Assembly (NCBI GenBank): GCA_030433225.1
Contig: JAUIMD010000185.1
Span: 1-5,172, forward strand
Source of the DNA: Bacteroidia bacterium
Lineage (GTDB): Bacteria; Bacteroidota; Bacteroidia; Bacteroidales; UBA5342
Direction: 5' to 3'
DNA length: 5,172 nucleotides
In this document: piece by piece, positions 1-5,172 of the stretch
How the letters are laid out: each line of letters opens with the position of its first letter
Position numbering within the stretch: position 1 is the first letter of the stretch
The notes under the pieces: model-generated
The model's database searches: none
Told to the model about the DNA's origin: nothing
The model's input: the letters and a program-made list of their open reading frames with translations, nothing else
Translations under genes and position numbers: made by a program

Positions 1-825
1 AATAAAATCTTTTGCGAGCAATTCCGATAAGCGCAATAGCTCCTGAAGGCAGGCCGGTTTCTCAACATCCCACACTGCCGGATCCGTACGCTTTCCTCCT
101 TCTTTTAACGATGACCAGTAAAATGGCTCGCGTACCCATTGGGGCGAATACCAGTTGCGACGATGGTTTCCGCTACGGTCAATATCCAACTGAATGGTGA
201 CTGCTTTTTCATTAAAACAATGTACTTTATAATCGTAGGGTACGCTTCCCTCTTTTCCCATCAAAAGCTTCTCCACCACAATTCGTGGTTCAATGTTTTT
301 ATATTGCCACTCCTTGCTTTCGTAATAATAATTTCGTTTTAACAGCTTTTTAAAATGCTGCTGAAGTGCTGGCCAGTCAACCTCGTTTTTATCCCGGATA
401 ATTTTCCCGCCCGAACTGTCGTGGTTGGTTTTAATGATTACCGGGTAATCGGGCATGTTTTGGGCCGTAAGGTCGCGTACATTGCGCGTTTCAAAAACAA
501 GTGGAACCAGGTATTGCTGGCCAATTTTTTCAGCAATAAATGCCCGTACACTGTATTTATCTGCGCAAAGGGTGTGCAGGGGCGAACGGTCGTAAAGCTT
601 GAGCCACTGAATTTTCTCATTTAAAGTTTTCGGATGGTTAACATCAGGCGTAAAACCAAAGGCACGTTTAAACTTAATTTCAATGGCTTTTTTGTCGGAA
701 ACTATTCTGTTTCGGTAGAGGTTTTTGCCCCATGTGTACACACTGAAAAAGTACCGAAAACCCTTTCGCAGGAATCCATCGTGTTCCCGGGGGGTATTTA
801 ATATGCTGATAAGAGTTTTTTTCAT
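1..825 (-). CDS. TupA-like ATP-grasp protein (glycan-locus ligase/transferase), 3' end outside window
   Basis: The frame is open from an ATG at 825 through 275 codons to the left edge with no stop, so the gene is partial and its C-terminus is missing. The translation matches the TupA-like ATP-grasp family common in Bacteroidota and Firmicutes polysaccharide clusters. Visible hallmarks are TLNEKIQWLKLYDR (residues 67-80), ADKYSVR (88-94), a YLVPLVF segment (105-111), the lysine- and glycine-rich loop VIIKTNHDSSGGKII (129-143), KEWQYKNIEPRIVVEKLL (171-188) and the DYK (198-200) that starts the second half of the ATP-grasp fold. The last residues, near ELLAKDF, usually precede a metal-binding V/R-D-Y stretch that lies beyond the edge. 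The family takes its name from TupA of teichuronopeptide synthesis. The reaction of this member is unknown: it could join an amino-acid or acyl group to a glycan, and such proteins are often labelled glycosyltransferase. The basic N-terminus (1-40) shows no signal peptide. It is the third gene of the operon, 24 bp after the GT10 stop, so it is probably co-transcribed. Family call is firm; function is inference. Confidence 0.88.
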   Translation of the reverse strand, partial: MKKTLISILNTPREHDGFLRKGFRYFFSVYTWGKNLYRNRIVSDKKAIEIKFKRAFGFTPDVNHPKTLNEKIQWLKLYDRSPLHTLCADKYSVRAFIAEKIGQQYLVPLVFETRNVRDLTAQNMPDYPVIIKTNHDSSGGKIIRDKNEVDWPALQQHFKKLLKRNYYYESKEWQYKNIEPRIVVEKLLMGKEGSVPYDYKVHCFNEKAVTIQLDIDRSGNHRRNWYSPQWVREPFYWSSLKEGGKRTDPAVWDVEKPACLQELLRLSELLAKDFI

Positions 826-849
826 AGTTCACATCAAGGAATTGTTACA

Positions 850-1881
850 TTACCTCCGGGTTATCCACTTTTTTACAAGGTGCGCCATGTGATGAACAGA
901 TTTCCATTGCTTGGCCGCTACATGTTCCAGTTTGTTGTAATCACTTACAATTCCCGTATACACCTGGTTATACGTACCTGTTGGTTTTCGAAATGCATGT
1001 GCATAGGGTTGAGTGAAGATATGGTTTATTTGCTCAATAAAATTGTTTTTCTGCAGAATCATGTAATCGGCCTGTGCCTCCGTTTTCCATGGCTCATTTA
1101 GCATTGAGGCATACGCCCTATCATCTTCATTCAACTCTTTAATGTGTCGGATTACGTCAGAAAATGAGGTGTAATCATGGCAATTAATAAAGGCTTTGGT
1201 ATTGTATATCCTGCCAATATCTGGATCTCCCCAAAATATTGGTATGGTGTTGGCCAGCATGGAGGATATTATTTTTTCGGTATTGTATCCCGGGTGCAAT
1301 GCATTCTCAAAAGCAATGGAGAATTTATAAGGTCTTTTTTGAAGCACACTTTCCATGAAATAGTCTGATGCATTGCGTTCTCCAATTTTACCGGCAATAT
1401 TGGTTAAATGTTTTCCCAGTGAATCTACCGTTTTATATTCACAGAGCTGATGAAAAAAAACATCTCTATTTGGGTGTGCCTTTGGATTGGAGTAAATAAA
1501 ATTGCAAAAGTCCGTTTTTGTTTTTAAGGCTTCTGCTCCGGTGTTTTTTTTGGAGGGTAAAGGGTAACACAACAGGGCCTGAAACTGAATTTGAAGGTAC
1601 CGGTCACCGAAAGAAAGCTTATCGTAACCAAACGCATAATCAAATAAGTTAAAATCAGGAGTGCAGGCTTCTCCGGTAATAAAAATCAATACCTTTTTTT
1701 TGAGAGTTTTACAGGCCTGCAACATTGGCAGAATTGGGTGCGAGTAAATAAATACATATTCCGCATGTTCGGGGTTTGCATGGTACGTATGGGCAATGCC
1801 TTCGGCCTGAAAAAAGCGTAACAGGATGTCAATACTTCCCTGGGAGCCTACTATAGAAATATGTGGTGAATTTGGTTGCAT
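850..1881 (-). CDS. Glycosyltransferase family 10 protein, probable alpha-1,3/1,4-fucosyltransferase
   Basis: A 343-residue protein of the GT10 family, which transfers fucose from GDP-fucose to an acceptor sugar, usually GlcNAc in Lewis-type or O-antigen glycans. The N-terminal acceptor-side half has GEACTPDFNLFDYAFGYD (70-87) and GDRYLQ (92-97), then FCNFIYSNPKAHPNRDVFF (125-143) and KTVDSLGK (150-157). The C-terminal donor-side half has the family signature YKFSIAFEN (185-193), GYNTEK (198-203), IPIFWGDP (213-220) and FIN (231-233). The E of FEN and the TEK lysine are the expected nucleotide-sugar binding positions. There is no signal peptide or membrane segment, so it should act in the cytoplasm or at the inner face of the inner membrane. 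The tail (325-343) is basic, ending KKWITRR, and may be a peripheral membrane anchor. Its ATG shares one base with the TAA of the upstream methyltransferase gene (TAATG), which fits translational coupling. The donor sugar is inferred from the family; the acceptor cannot be read from sequence. Confidence 0.92.
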   Translation of the reverse strand: MQPNSPHISIVGSQGSIDILLRFFQAEGIAHTYHANPEHAEYVFIYSHPILPMLQACKTLKKKVLIFITGEACTPDFNLFDYAFGYDKLSFGDRYLQIQFQALLCYPLPSKKNTGAEALKTKTDFCNFIYSNPKAHPNRDVFFHQLCEYKTVDSLGKHLTNIAGKIGERNASDYFMESVLQKRPYKFSIAFENALHPGYNTEKIISSMLANTIPIFWGDPDIGRIYNTKAFINCHDYTSFSDVIRHIKELNEDDRAYASMLNEPWKTEAQADYMILQKNNFIEQINHIFTQPYAHAFRKPTGTYNQVYTGIVSDYNKLEHVAAKQWKSVHHMAHLVKKWITRR

Positions 1882-2702
1882 TAGTTTTGATACCAGCTTT
1901 GGGGTAAAACTACAGGAGGTTTAAGTGTATTGTCTGCATCTAAGGGATGTGGAAATTTTGTTGCCCTTTCTTTCTCTTGAATTCTGTCGTTGCGTAGAAA
2001 CGTAATCTCGATTGTTGGCACTATTTCAACGCCATTTATTCTGGCTACCACATCGGTGTTGTTCGGGTGAATATGTACACACGTATGATTTTGCAGCAGT
2101 TTTTGAAAACAGGCATTTGCCGAACGGTAAAAGTCCTCATTCCATAAATGGTCTAAAAAATGGATTTCAAAAACCATAATGCGAAAACGTTGCAAAAGCT
2201 CGGGAGATACGTTTGCGAGTACTTCGTATTCGGCTCCTTCAATGTCCATTTGTAAGAGTAGGTCCGAATCCGGATTTAGGCCCGCAGTATTTACCCACTT
2301 ATCCAGCGTAACAAAGATTTCGTTGTTGTACGATCCAACAAATTTTTTGATAAATTTCAAATGATCGTTTTCCGAAGGAATTTCTTCTACCGAGGCATCT
2401 GCCAAAAAAGTTTTCATGCCATACTGCAAACAGTCTTCTTCAAACTTACTTTTTGCTCCAACGCCGGGTGAAAAGCACGCTTCAATGTTCTCTAAATCAT
2501 CAGGAACCAGGTATCCACCGTCTTTCTCTGCTCCCAGCCGTATCAGCGGCTTATTCGTGGCATAAGGACGTATGGCTTGTATAAATTCTTGTACCTTTTT
2601 TTTATCAACGGCATGACCAAGGGAATACCCTTTTTTTGCCAGGTAATTGCGAAAAGTTCTAAAGGTATATCGCTCGAGTTTAGCCGCAAAATCGGAAAAC
2701 AT
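1881..2702 (-). CDS. FkbM-family SAM-dependent methyltransferase
   Basis: A 273-residue protein of the FkbM family (Methyltransf_21), which O-methylates sugars and other small hydroxyl groups using S-adenosylmethionine. A basic, probably helical N-terminus (1-50) is followed by RLGAEKDGGYLVPDDL (55-70) and the SAM-site region FSPGVGAKSKFEED (77-90) with the acidic LADAS (100-104). The family signature LLLQMDIEGAEYEVL (148-162) follows, then RIMVFEIHFLDHL (174-186) and HIHPNN (210-215). This arrangement (DGGYLxP, SPGVG, DIEGAE, HIHPNN) is the variant often found next to glycosyltransferases, so a sugar of the surface glycan is the likely substrate. It is the first gene of the operon: a promoter lies 45 to 75 bp upstream of its ATG, and its stop overlaps the start of the GT10 gene by one base. 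An upstream alternative frame on the same strand (2543-2749) is a shadow. The family is well supported; the exact substrate is unknown. Confidence 0.9.
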   Translation of the reverse strand: MFSDFAAKLERYTFRTFRNYLAKKGYSLGHAVDKKKVQEFIQAIRPYATNKPLIRLGAEKDGGYLVPDDLENIEACFSPGVGAKSKFEEDCLQYGMKTFLADASVEEIPSENDHLKFIKKFVGSYNNEIFVTLDKWVNTAGLNPDSDLLLQMDIEGAEYEVLANVSPELLQRFRIMVFEIHFLDHLWNEDFYRSANACFQKLLQNHTCVHIHPNNTDVVARINGVEIVPTIEITFLRNDRIQEKERATKFPHPLDADNTLKPPVVLPQSWYQN

Positions 2703-2743
2703 GAAATTGTAGTTTGAATTATTGACGCCCTCAATGGCACGTC

Positions 2744-2765
2744 ATGCAAAAGTAGTTTTTTGCAT
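2744..2765. repeat. Perfect 8-bp inverted repeat over the -7 box
   Basis: ATGCAAAA (2744-2751) and TTTTGCAT (2758-2765) are exact inverted copies separated by 6 bp. One arm overlaps most of the -7 box of the glycan operon promoter and reaches the expected start point. It could be the operator of a dimeric regulator. A weak terminator for queA is less likely, since no T-tract follows in the queA direction. A chance palindrome in AT-rich DNA is also possible. Confidence 0.4.
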
Positions 2766-2777
2766 TAAATTTCAAAA
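2747..2777 (-). promoter_or_regulatory. Bacteroidota-type sigma-70 promoter of the glycan operon
   Basis: Reading the minus strand, TTTTG (2777-2773) is followed by 18 bp and then TACTTTTG (2754-2747). This is a perfect match to the TAnnTTTG -7 box and to the TTTG -33 box of Bacteroidota housekeeping promoters, at near-optimal spacing. Transcription would start at about 2740-2744, giving a leader of about 40 nt before the methyltransferase ATG at 2702. The promoter sits directly after the queA stop, so the operon can be expressed independently of queA, although read-through from queA is not excluded. Confidence 0.7.
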
Positions 2778-2796
2778 GCAGTGCATGTAAAGCCTT

Positions 2797-4011
2797 TTAC
2801 GGCACCAACAACGAAGAATCTCCAAAACTTAAAAAACGGTAGTTATTGTCCAGGGCGTGGGTGTAAATGCGTTTCCAATCCTCACCAATAAACGCAGAAA
2901 CCAATAACAGCAAAGTGCTTGACGGCTGATGAAAATTGGTAATAATACGGTTGACCAATTTAAATTGATACCCCGGAACAATAATAATCTGCGTATAAAA
3001 ACGCAGCGTAGTTAGCTTGTTTGTTTGCAGGTAATTTACCAGGGTTTGCAGGCTTTCTTCCGCGGGCATGTTGCGTGTGCTTTGGTAGGGGGCCCATTGT
3101 TCCACCATAAGGTTTTTGCCGTTCGTGTTTCCTTGCTCAGCCAGTTTGTGCCCTAGCCAATACAAACTTTCCAGGGTACGTACGGTGGTGGTGCCAACCG
3201 CGGTTGTTTTGCCTATGTGGGTTAGTAAATTTTTTAAGGTGGGCTGGTCAACACTAATCCATTCGGCATGCATGGTGTGATTGGCTACGTCGTTTGTTTT
3301 TACCGGCTGAAAGGTTCCTGCCCCTACATGTAAGGTAACCTCGGTACGTGCAATATTTTTTTTATGGAGAGATGAAAACACTTCATCGGTAAAATGCAAA
3401 CCTGCCGTGGGAGCTGCCACACTGCCTTCGCTTTTGGCGTATACCGTTTGGTAAACCAGCTTATCGTTTTCTTCGGTGTTTCGGTTTAAATAGGGGGGGA
3501 TGGGAATAATGCCCGAATGTTCAATAATTTCACTAAATGAATGTCCGCAGTTCCATGAAAATTCAATCTGCAAATCCTCCATATCCCGTTTTAACAGGGA
3601 GGCGGTTAACAGAAATGTGTTGCCCTTTACGGTTACCTCTTTTTGCAAAGGTTCCCCTTTCCATTTTTTAAGATTTCCCACCATGCATTTCCACGTAACT
3701 TTTTCGGTTTGTTGGAAACACAGCTGATGATCGTTGGGTGCAATGGGTTCCAGACAAAAAATCTCAATTTTGGCGCCGGTGGCCTTTTTAAAATATAAGC
3801 GAGCATGAATTACCCGCGTGTTGTTGTACACCAGCAAGGAGTCATCCGGAATAAACTGCGAAATATCAGTGAATTGATGATCAGAAATTTGTCCGTGGGT
3901 ATACACCAGCAACTTAGAAGCATGCCTGGGCGTTACCGGATGTTTGGCAATTCTTTCATCCGGTAAATCGTAGCGGTAATTCGCCATGCTAATGTTTTGC
4001 TTCAATGCCAT
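2797..4011 (-). CDS. queA: S-adenosylmethionine:tRNA ribosyltransferase-isomerase (queuosine synthesis)
   Basis: QueA transfers and isomerises the ribosyl part of SAM onto preQ1 at position 34 of GUN tRNAs, giving epoxyqueuosine. With the start at 4011 the protein is 404 residues, longer than the roughly 350 of the enterobacterial enzyme but usual for the long Bacteroidota form. Visible family blocks are LPDERIAKHP (16-25), VYNNTRVIHARL (61-72), GSVAAPTAGLHFT (196-208), LHVGAGTFQPV (227-237), MHAEW (247-251), AVGTTTVRTLES (271-282), ITNFHQPSSTLLLLVSAF (357-374) and FGDSSLL (396-402). The extra length lies mainly around 100-130 (a tryptophan/lysine stretch, KCMVGNLKKWKG) and 290-345. The frame is open to an ATG at 4086, but that start lies upstream of the promoter box at 4029-4036 and adds a segment unlike the family. 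An ATG at 3987 (396 residues, MANYRYDLPDER) is a good alternative; I prefer 4011 because long-form homologues carry a similar short lead before the Y-x-Y-x-LP motif. The gene is monocistronic or leads into the glycan operon. Confidence 0.95.
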   Translation of the reverse strand: MALKQNISMANYRYDLPDERIAKHPVTPRHASKLLVYTHGQISDHQFTDISQFIPDDSLLVYNNTRVIHARLYFKKATGAKIEIFCLEPIAPNDHQLCFQQTEKVTWKCMVGNLKKWKGEPLQKEVTVKGNTFLLTASLLKRDMEDLQIEFSWNCGHSFSEIIEHSGIIPIPPYLNRNTEENDKLVYQTVYAKSEGSVAAPTAGLHFTDEVFSSLHKKNIARTEVTLHVGAGTFQPVKTNDVANHTMHAEWISVDQPTLKNLLTHIGKTTAVGTTTVRTLESLYWLGHKLAEQGNTNGKNLMVEQWAPYQSTRNMPAEESLQTLVNYLQTNKLTTLRFYTQIIIVPGYQFKLVNRIITNFHQPSSTLLLLVSAFIGEDWKRIYTHALDNNYRFLSFGDSSLLVP

Positions 4012-4112
4012 TTCGTAGTATTTTTGGGCAAATTTATGCAAGCCGGGTAAAAAAGCAAGCCATATCGTAAGATTGGTTTTCGGCAAGCGGCATGCGAGAA
4101 CAAATCAAAATT
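4012..4112. other. Divergent intergenic region between queA and the DUF2027-Smr gene
   Basis: About 100 bp separate the two chosen starts. The minus-strand queA promoter occupies 4029-4058. For the plus-strand gene the best candidate is TAAGATTG at 4068-4075, one mismatch from TAnnTTTG, but no TTG lies about 19 bp upstream, so I do not call a promoter for it. No terminator or hairpin of note is visible. Confidence 0.5.
4029..4058 (-). promoter_or_regulatory. Bacteroidota-type promoter of queA
   Basis: On the minus strand TTG (4058-4056), 19 bp and TAAATTTG (4036-4029) give a perfect TAnnTTTG -7 box and a minimal -33 box at the optimal spacing. The predicted start point is near 4022-4025, about 12 nt upstream of the ATG at 4011 and about 37 nt upstream of the one at 3987. 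The leader is too short to hold a preQ1 riboswitch. Confidence 0.65.
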
Positions 4113-5132
4113 ATGGGCATTTCTGTTGGGGATAAAGTACGGTTTTTAAATGAAGTTGGAGGAGGGGTGGTGACCTCTTTTGCTGGGAAAAATGTAGTGA
4201 ATGTACTGCAGGATGATGGTTTTGAAGTGCCCATGCTGGTTACTGAAATTGTGGTAATTGAGGCAGCAGGAGGCAATATGGTGGCAGCACCTGAAAAAGT
4301 ACCCGACTCAGGAAACGATGAAAACTACCACTACGAAGAAACCGATGACGGGGATGCCTTGCAGGTTTTGTTTGCATTGGTGCCTGAAAACCGAAAAGAA
4401 ATTCCGGGATCGAAACTGTTACTTTACCTAGTGAACGATAGCAATTATTTTGTGCAGTTTTACATTGGCGAAACGGAGAAAAACCTCATTTTTCCAACCG
4501 CAAATGGGGTAATAGAACCCAACACTAAACTGCTCATCAATACCTTTTCCATTGCCGGACTGGATGAAATCAACAGTTTTTCGGTACAGGCCATCGCTTT
4601 TAAAAAAGATAAATCGTTTCGCCTGCAAAGCCCCATCCAAACCGAGGTGAAGGTAAACGGGGTAAAGCTTATGAAAGCATCCAGCTACACAACAAACGAC
4701 TATTTTCATGAACCCGCCATAATACAGCCATTGGTAGTAGATGCCTTTGCCCAAAAGGTGGAAGAGCTTTCGGTAAAGGATATTGAAGAGCAGGTGAAAA
4801 CGAAGGAAAAACGCCCCCGGGTAAAAAGCTACCAGAAAGCCAATCCCAAAAATAACATCATCGAAGTGGATTTGCACTTGCATGAACTCATCGATTCGAC
4901 AGCGGGCATGTCCAATGCAGATATGTTGGGGGTACAAATGGATACCTTCCGTAAAGTGCTGGATGAGAACGCGAAAAACAAAGGGCAAAAAATTGTTTTT
5001 ATTCACGGTGTGGGTAACGGAACCCTTAAAACTGACCTGAGAAAAGAGTTGGAACGAAAGTACAAATACAGCTACCAGGATGCCTCCTTTCGGGAGTATG
5101 GTTTTGGGGCAACCTTAGTAATTATAAAATGA
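4113..5132 (+). CDS. DUF2027 family protein with C-terminal Smr domain
   Basis: A 339-residue protein from the preferred ATG at 4113; an in-frame ATG at 4092 would add 7 residues. Positions below count from 4092. The N-terminal small beta-barrel-like unit is VGDKVRFLNEVGGGVV (12-27) through DGFEVPMLVTEIVVIE (42-57), the hallmark of DUF2027. An acidic linker follows (about 70-89, rich in D, E, N). A beta-rich middle domain spans about 90-215 (LLLYLVNDSNYFVQFYIG at 109-126). A charged, lysine-rich linker (223-254) leads to the Smr domain (256-346), with the DLHLHEL motif (260-266) and the HGVGNGTLK motif (305-313), matching the LDxH and HGxGxG/LR signatures. Smr domains bind or cut nucleic acid, for example mRNA at collided ribosomes in some proteins; the role of DUF2027 proteins is not known to me. 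There is no signal peptide, so it should be cytoplasmic. It is divergent from queA, and its stop overlaps the next start. The 4113 start is chosen because homologues begin a few residues before VGDKV and an A-rich stretch precedes it. Confidence 0.93.
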   Translation: MGISVGDKVRFLNEVGGGVVTSFAGKNVVNVLQDDGFEVPMLVTEIVVIEAAGGNMVAAPEKVPDSGNDENYHYEETDDGDALQVLFALVPENRKEIPGSKLLLYLVNDSNYFVQFYIGETEKNLIFPTANGVIEPNTKLLINTFSIAGLDEINSFSVQAIAFKKDKSFRLQSPIQTEVKVNGVKLMKASSYTTNDYFHEPAIIQPLVVDAFAQKVEELSVKDIEEQVKTKEKRPRVKSYQKANPKNNIIEVDLHLHELIDSTAGMSNADMLGVQMDTFRKVLDENAKNKGQKIVFIHGVGNGTLKTDLRKELERKYKYSYQDASFREYGFGATLVIIK

Positions 5133-5172
5133 TGGTGGAAACACTTCTTTGGGGTGCAGGCACCTCAAAGGT
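5129..5172 (+). CDS. Start of an unidentified downstream gene, cut by the window edge
   Basis: An ATG at 5129 overlaps the TGA of the DUF2027-Smr gene as ATGA, and a second in-frame ATG follows at 5132. The frame stays open for 14 codons to the edge (begins MMVETLLWGAGTSK). The overlap is the classic arrangement of translationally coupled genes, which is the main reason to call it. Fourteen codons are too few to identify the family, and an open frame of this length is weak evidence by itself. Confidence 0.45.
   Translation, partial: MMVETLLWGAGTSK

Noticed and set aside
12..624. Plus-strand open frames (12-200, 139-342, 355-624) at the left end
   Set aside because: All are antisense to the continuous TupA-like ATP-grasp reading frame, which has strong family motifs throughout.
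2723..2744. TGACG / CGTCA 5-bp inverted repeat in the leader of the methyltransferase gene
   Set aside because: The stem is only 5 bp with a 12-nt loop and does not extend; this is expected by chance.
2703..2796. Rho-independent terminator after queA
   Set aside because: The only hairpin (2744-2765) is AT-rich and is not followed by a T-tract in the queA direction; no other stem-loop is evident.
3988..4028. preQ1 riboswitch in the queA leader
   Set aside because: The predicted leader is only about 12-37 nt and lacks the C-rich loop and A-rich tail of preQ1 aptamers.
4068..4075. TAAGATTG as the -7 box of the DUF2027-Smr gene
   Set aside because: It has one mismatch and no TTG at 17-23 bp upstream, so support is too weak for a feature call.
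4034..4276. Minus-strand 80-codon open frame over the start of the DUF2027-Smr gene
   Set aside because: It is low-complexity (T, S, P-rich), lies antisense to conserved DUF2027 coding sequence and resembles no family; it is a shadow.
4428..5006. Minus-strand 192-codon open frame antisense to the DUF2027-Smr gene
   Set aside because: It is long, but antisense to the middle and Smr domains, whose motifs are clear in the plus frame. Its F/H/Y-rich composition is typical of a mirror frame of lysine- and acid-rich coding DNA.
1..5172. CRISPR arrays, insertion sequences, tRNA or rRNA genes, and defence or toxin-antitoxin pairs
   Set aside because: No spaced direct repeats, transposase motifs, terminal inverted repeats, tRNA-like cloverleafs or known defence motifs were seen on either strand.

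Overview
The window looks like chromosomal DNA of a member of the Bacteroidota, probably an environmental or marine lineage rather than a typical gut Bacteroides; the exact family is a guess. Three observations support this. The long (about 400-residue) form of QueA and the DUF2027-Smr protein are both typical of this phylum. Two promoters match the phylum's own consensus (TTG / about 19 bp / TAnnTTTG). Good Shine-Dalgarno sequences are absent before the genes. Base composition is moderately AT-rich.

Layout. The left part (1-2702) is a three-gene minus-strand operon, transcribed right to left: an FkbM-family methyltransferase (1881-2702), a family 10 glycosyltransferase of the alpha-fucosyltransferase type (850-1881), and a TupA-like ATP-grasp protein (1-825, continuing past the left edge). 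The first two genes overlap by one base (TAATG) and the third starts 24 bp after the second. A promoter with a perfect TAnnTTTG box lies in the 94-bp gap upstream (2747-2777), inside which a perfect 8-bp inverted repeat covers the -7 box. All three families are usual in O-antigen, capsule or exopolysaccharide loci, so this is probably the end of a surface-glycan cluster that decorates a glycan with fucose-type sugar, a methyl group and possibly an amide-linked substituent.

The right part holds housekeeping genes. queA (2797-4011, minus) makes epoxyqueuosine in tRNA. It has its own TAnnTTTG promoter (4029-4058), which sits inside the longest possible reading frame and so argues for a shorter start. 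Divergent from it is a DUF2027 protein with a C-terminal Smr domain (4113-5132, plus). A further plus-strand frame begins in an ATGA overlap with its stop codon and runs off the right edge.

No RNA gene, mobile element, CRISPR array, long repeat or clear terminator was seen. There is no gene-free stretch longer than about 100 bp. I did not find a convincing new defence or mobile system; the most interesting parts are the small glycan-modifying operon and its promoter palindrome.
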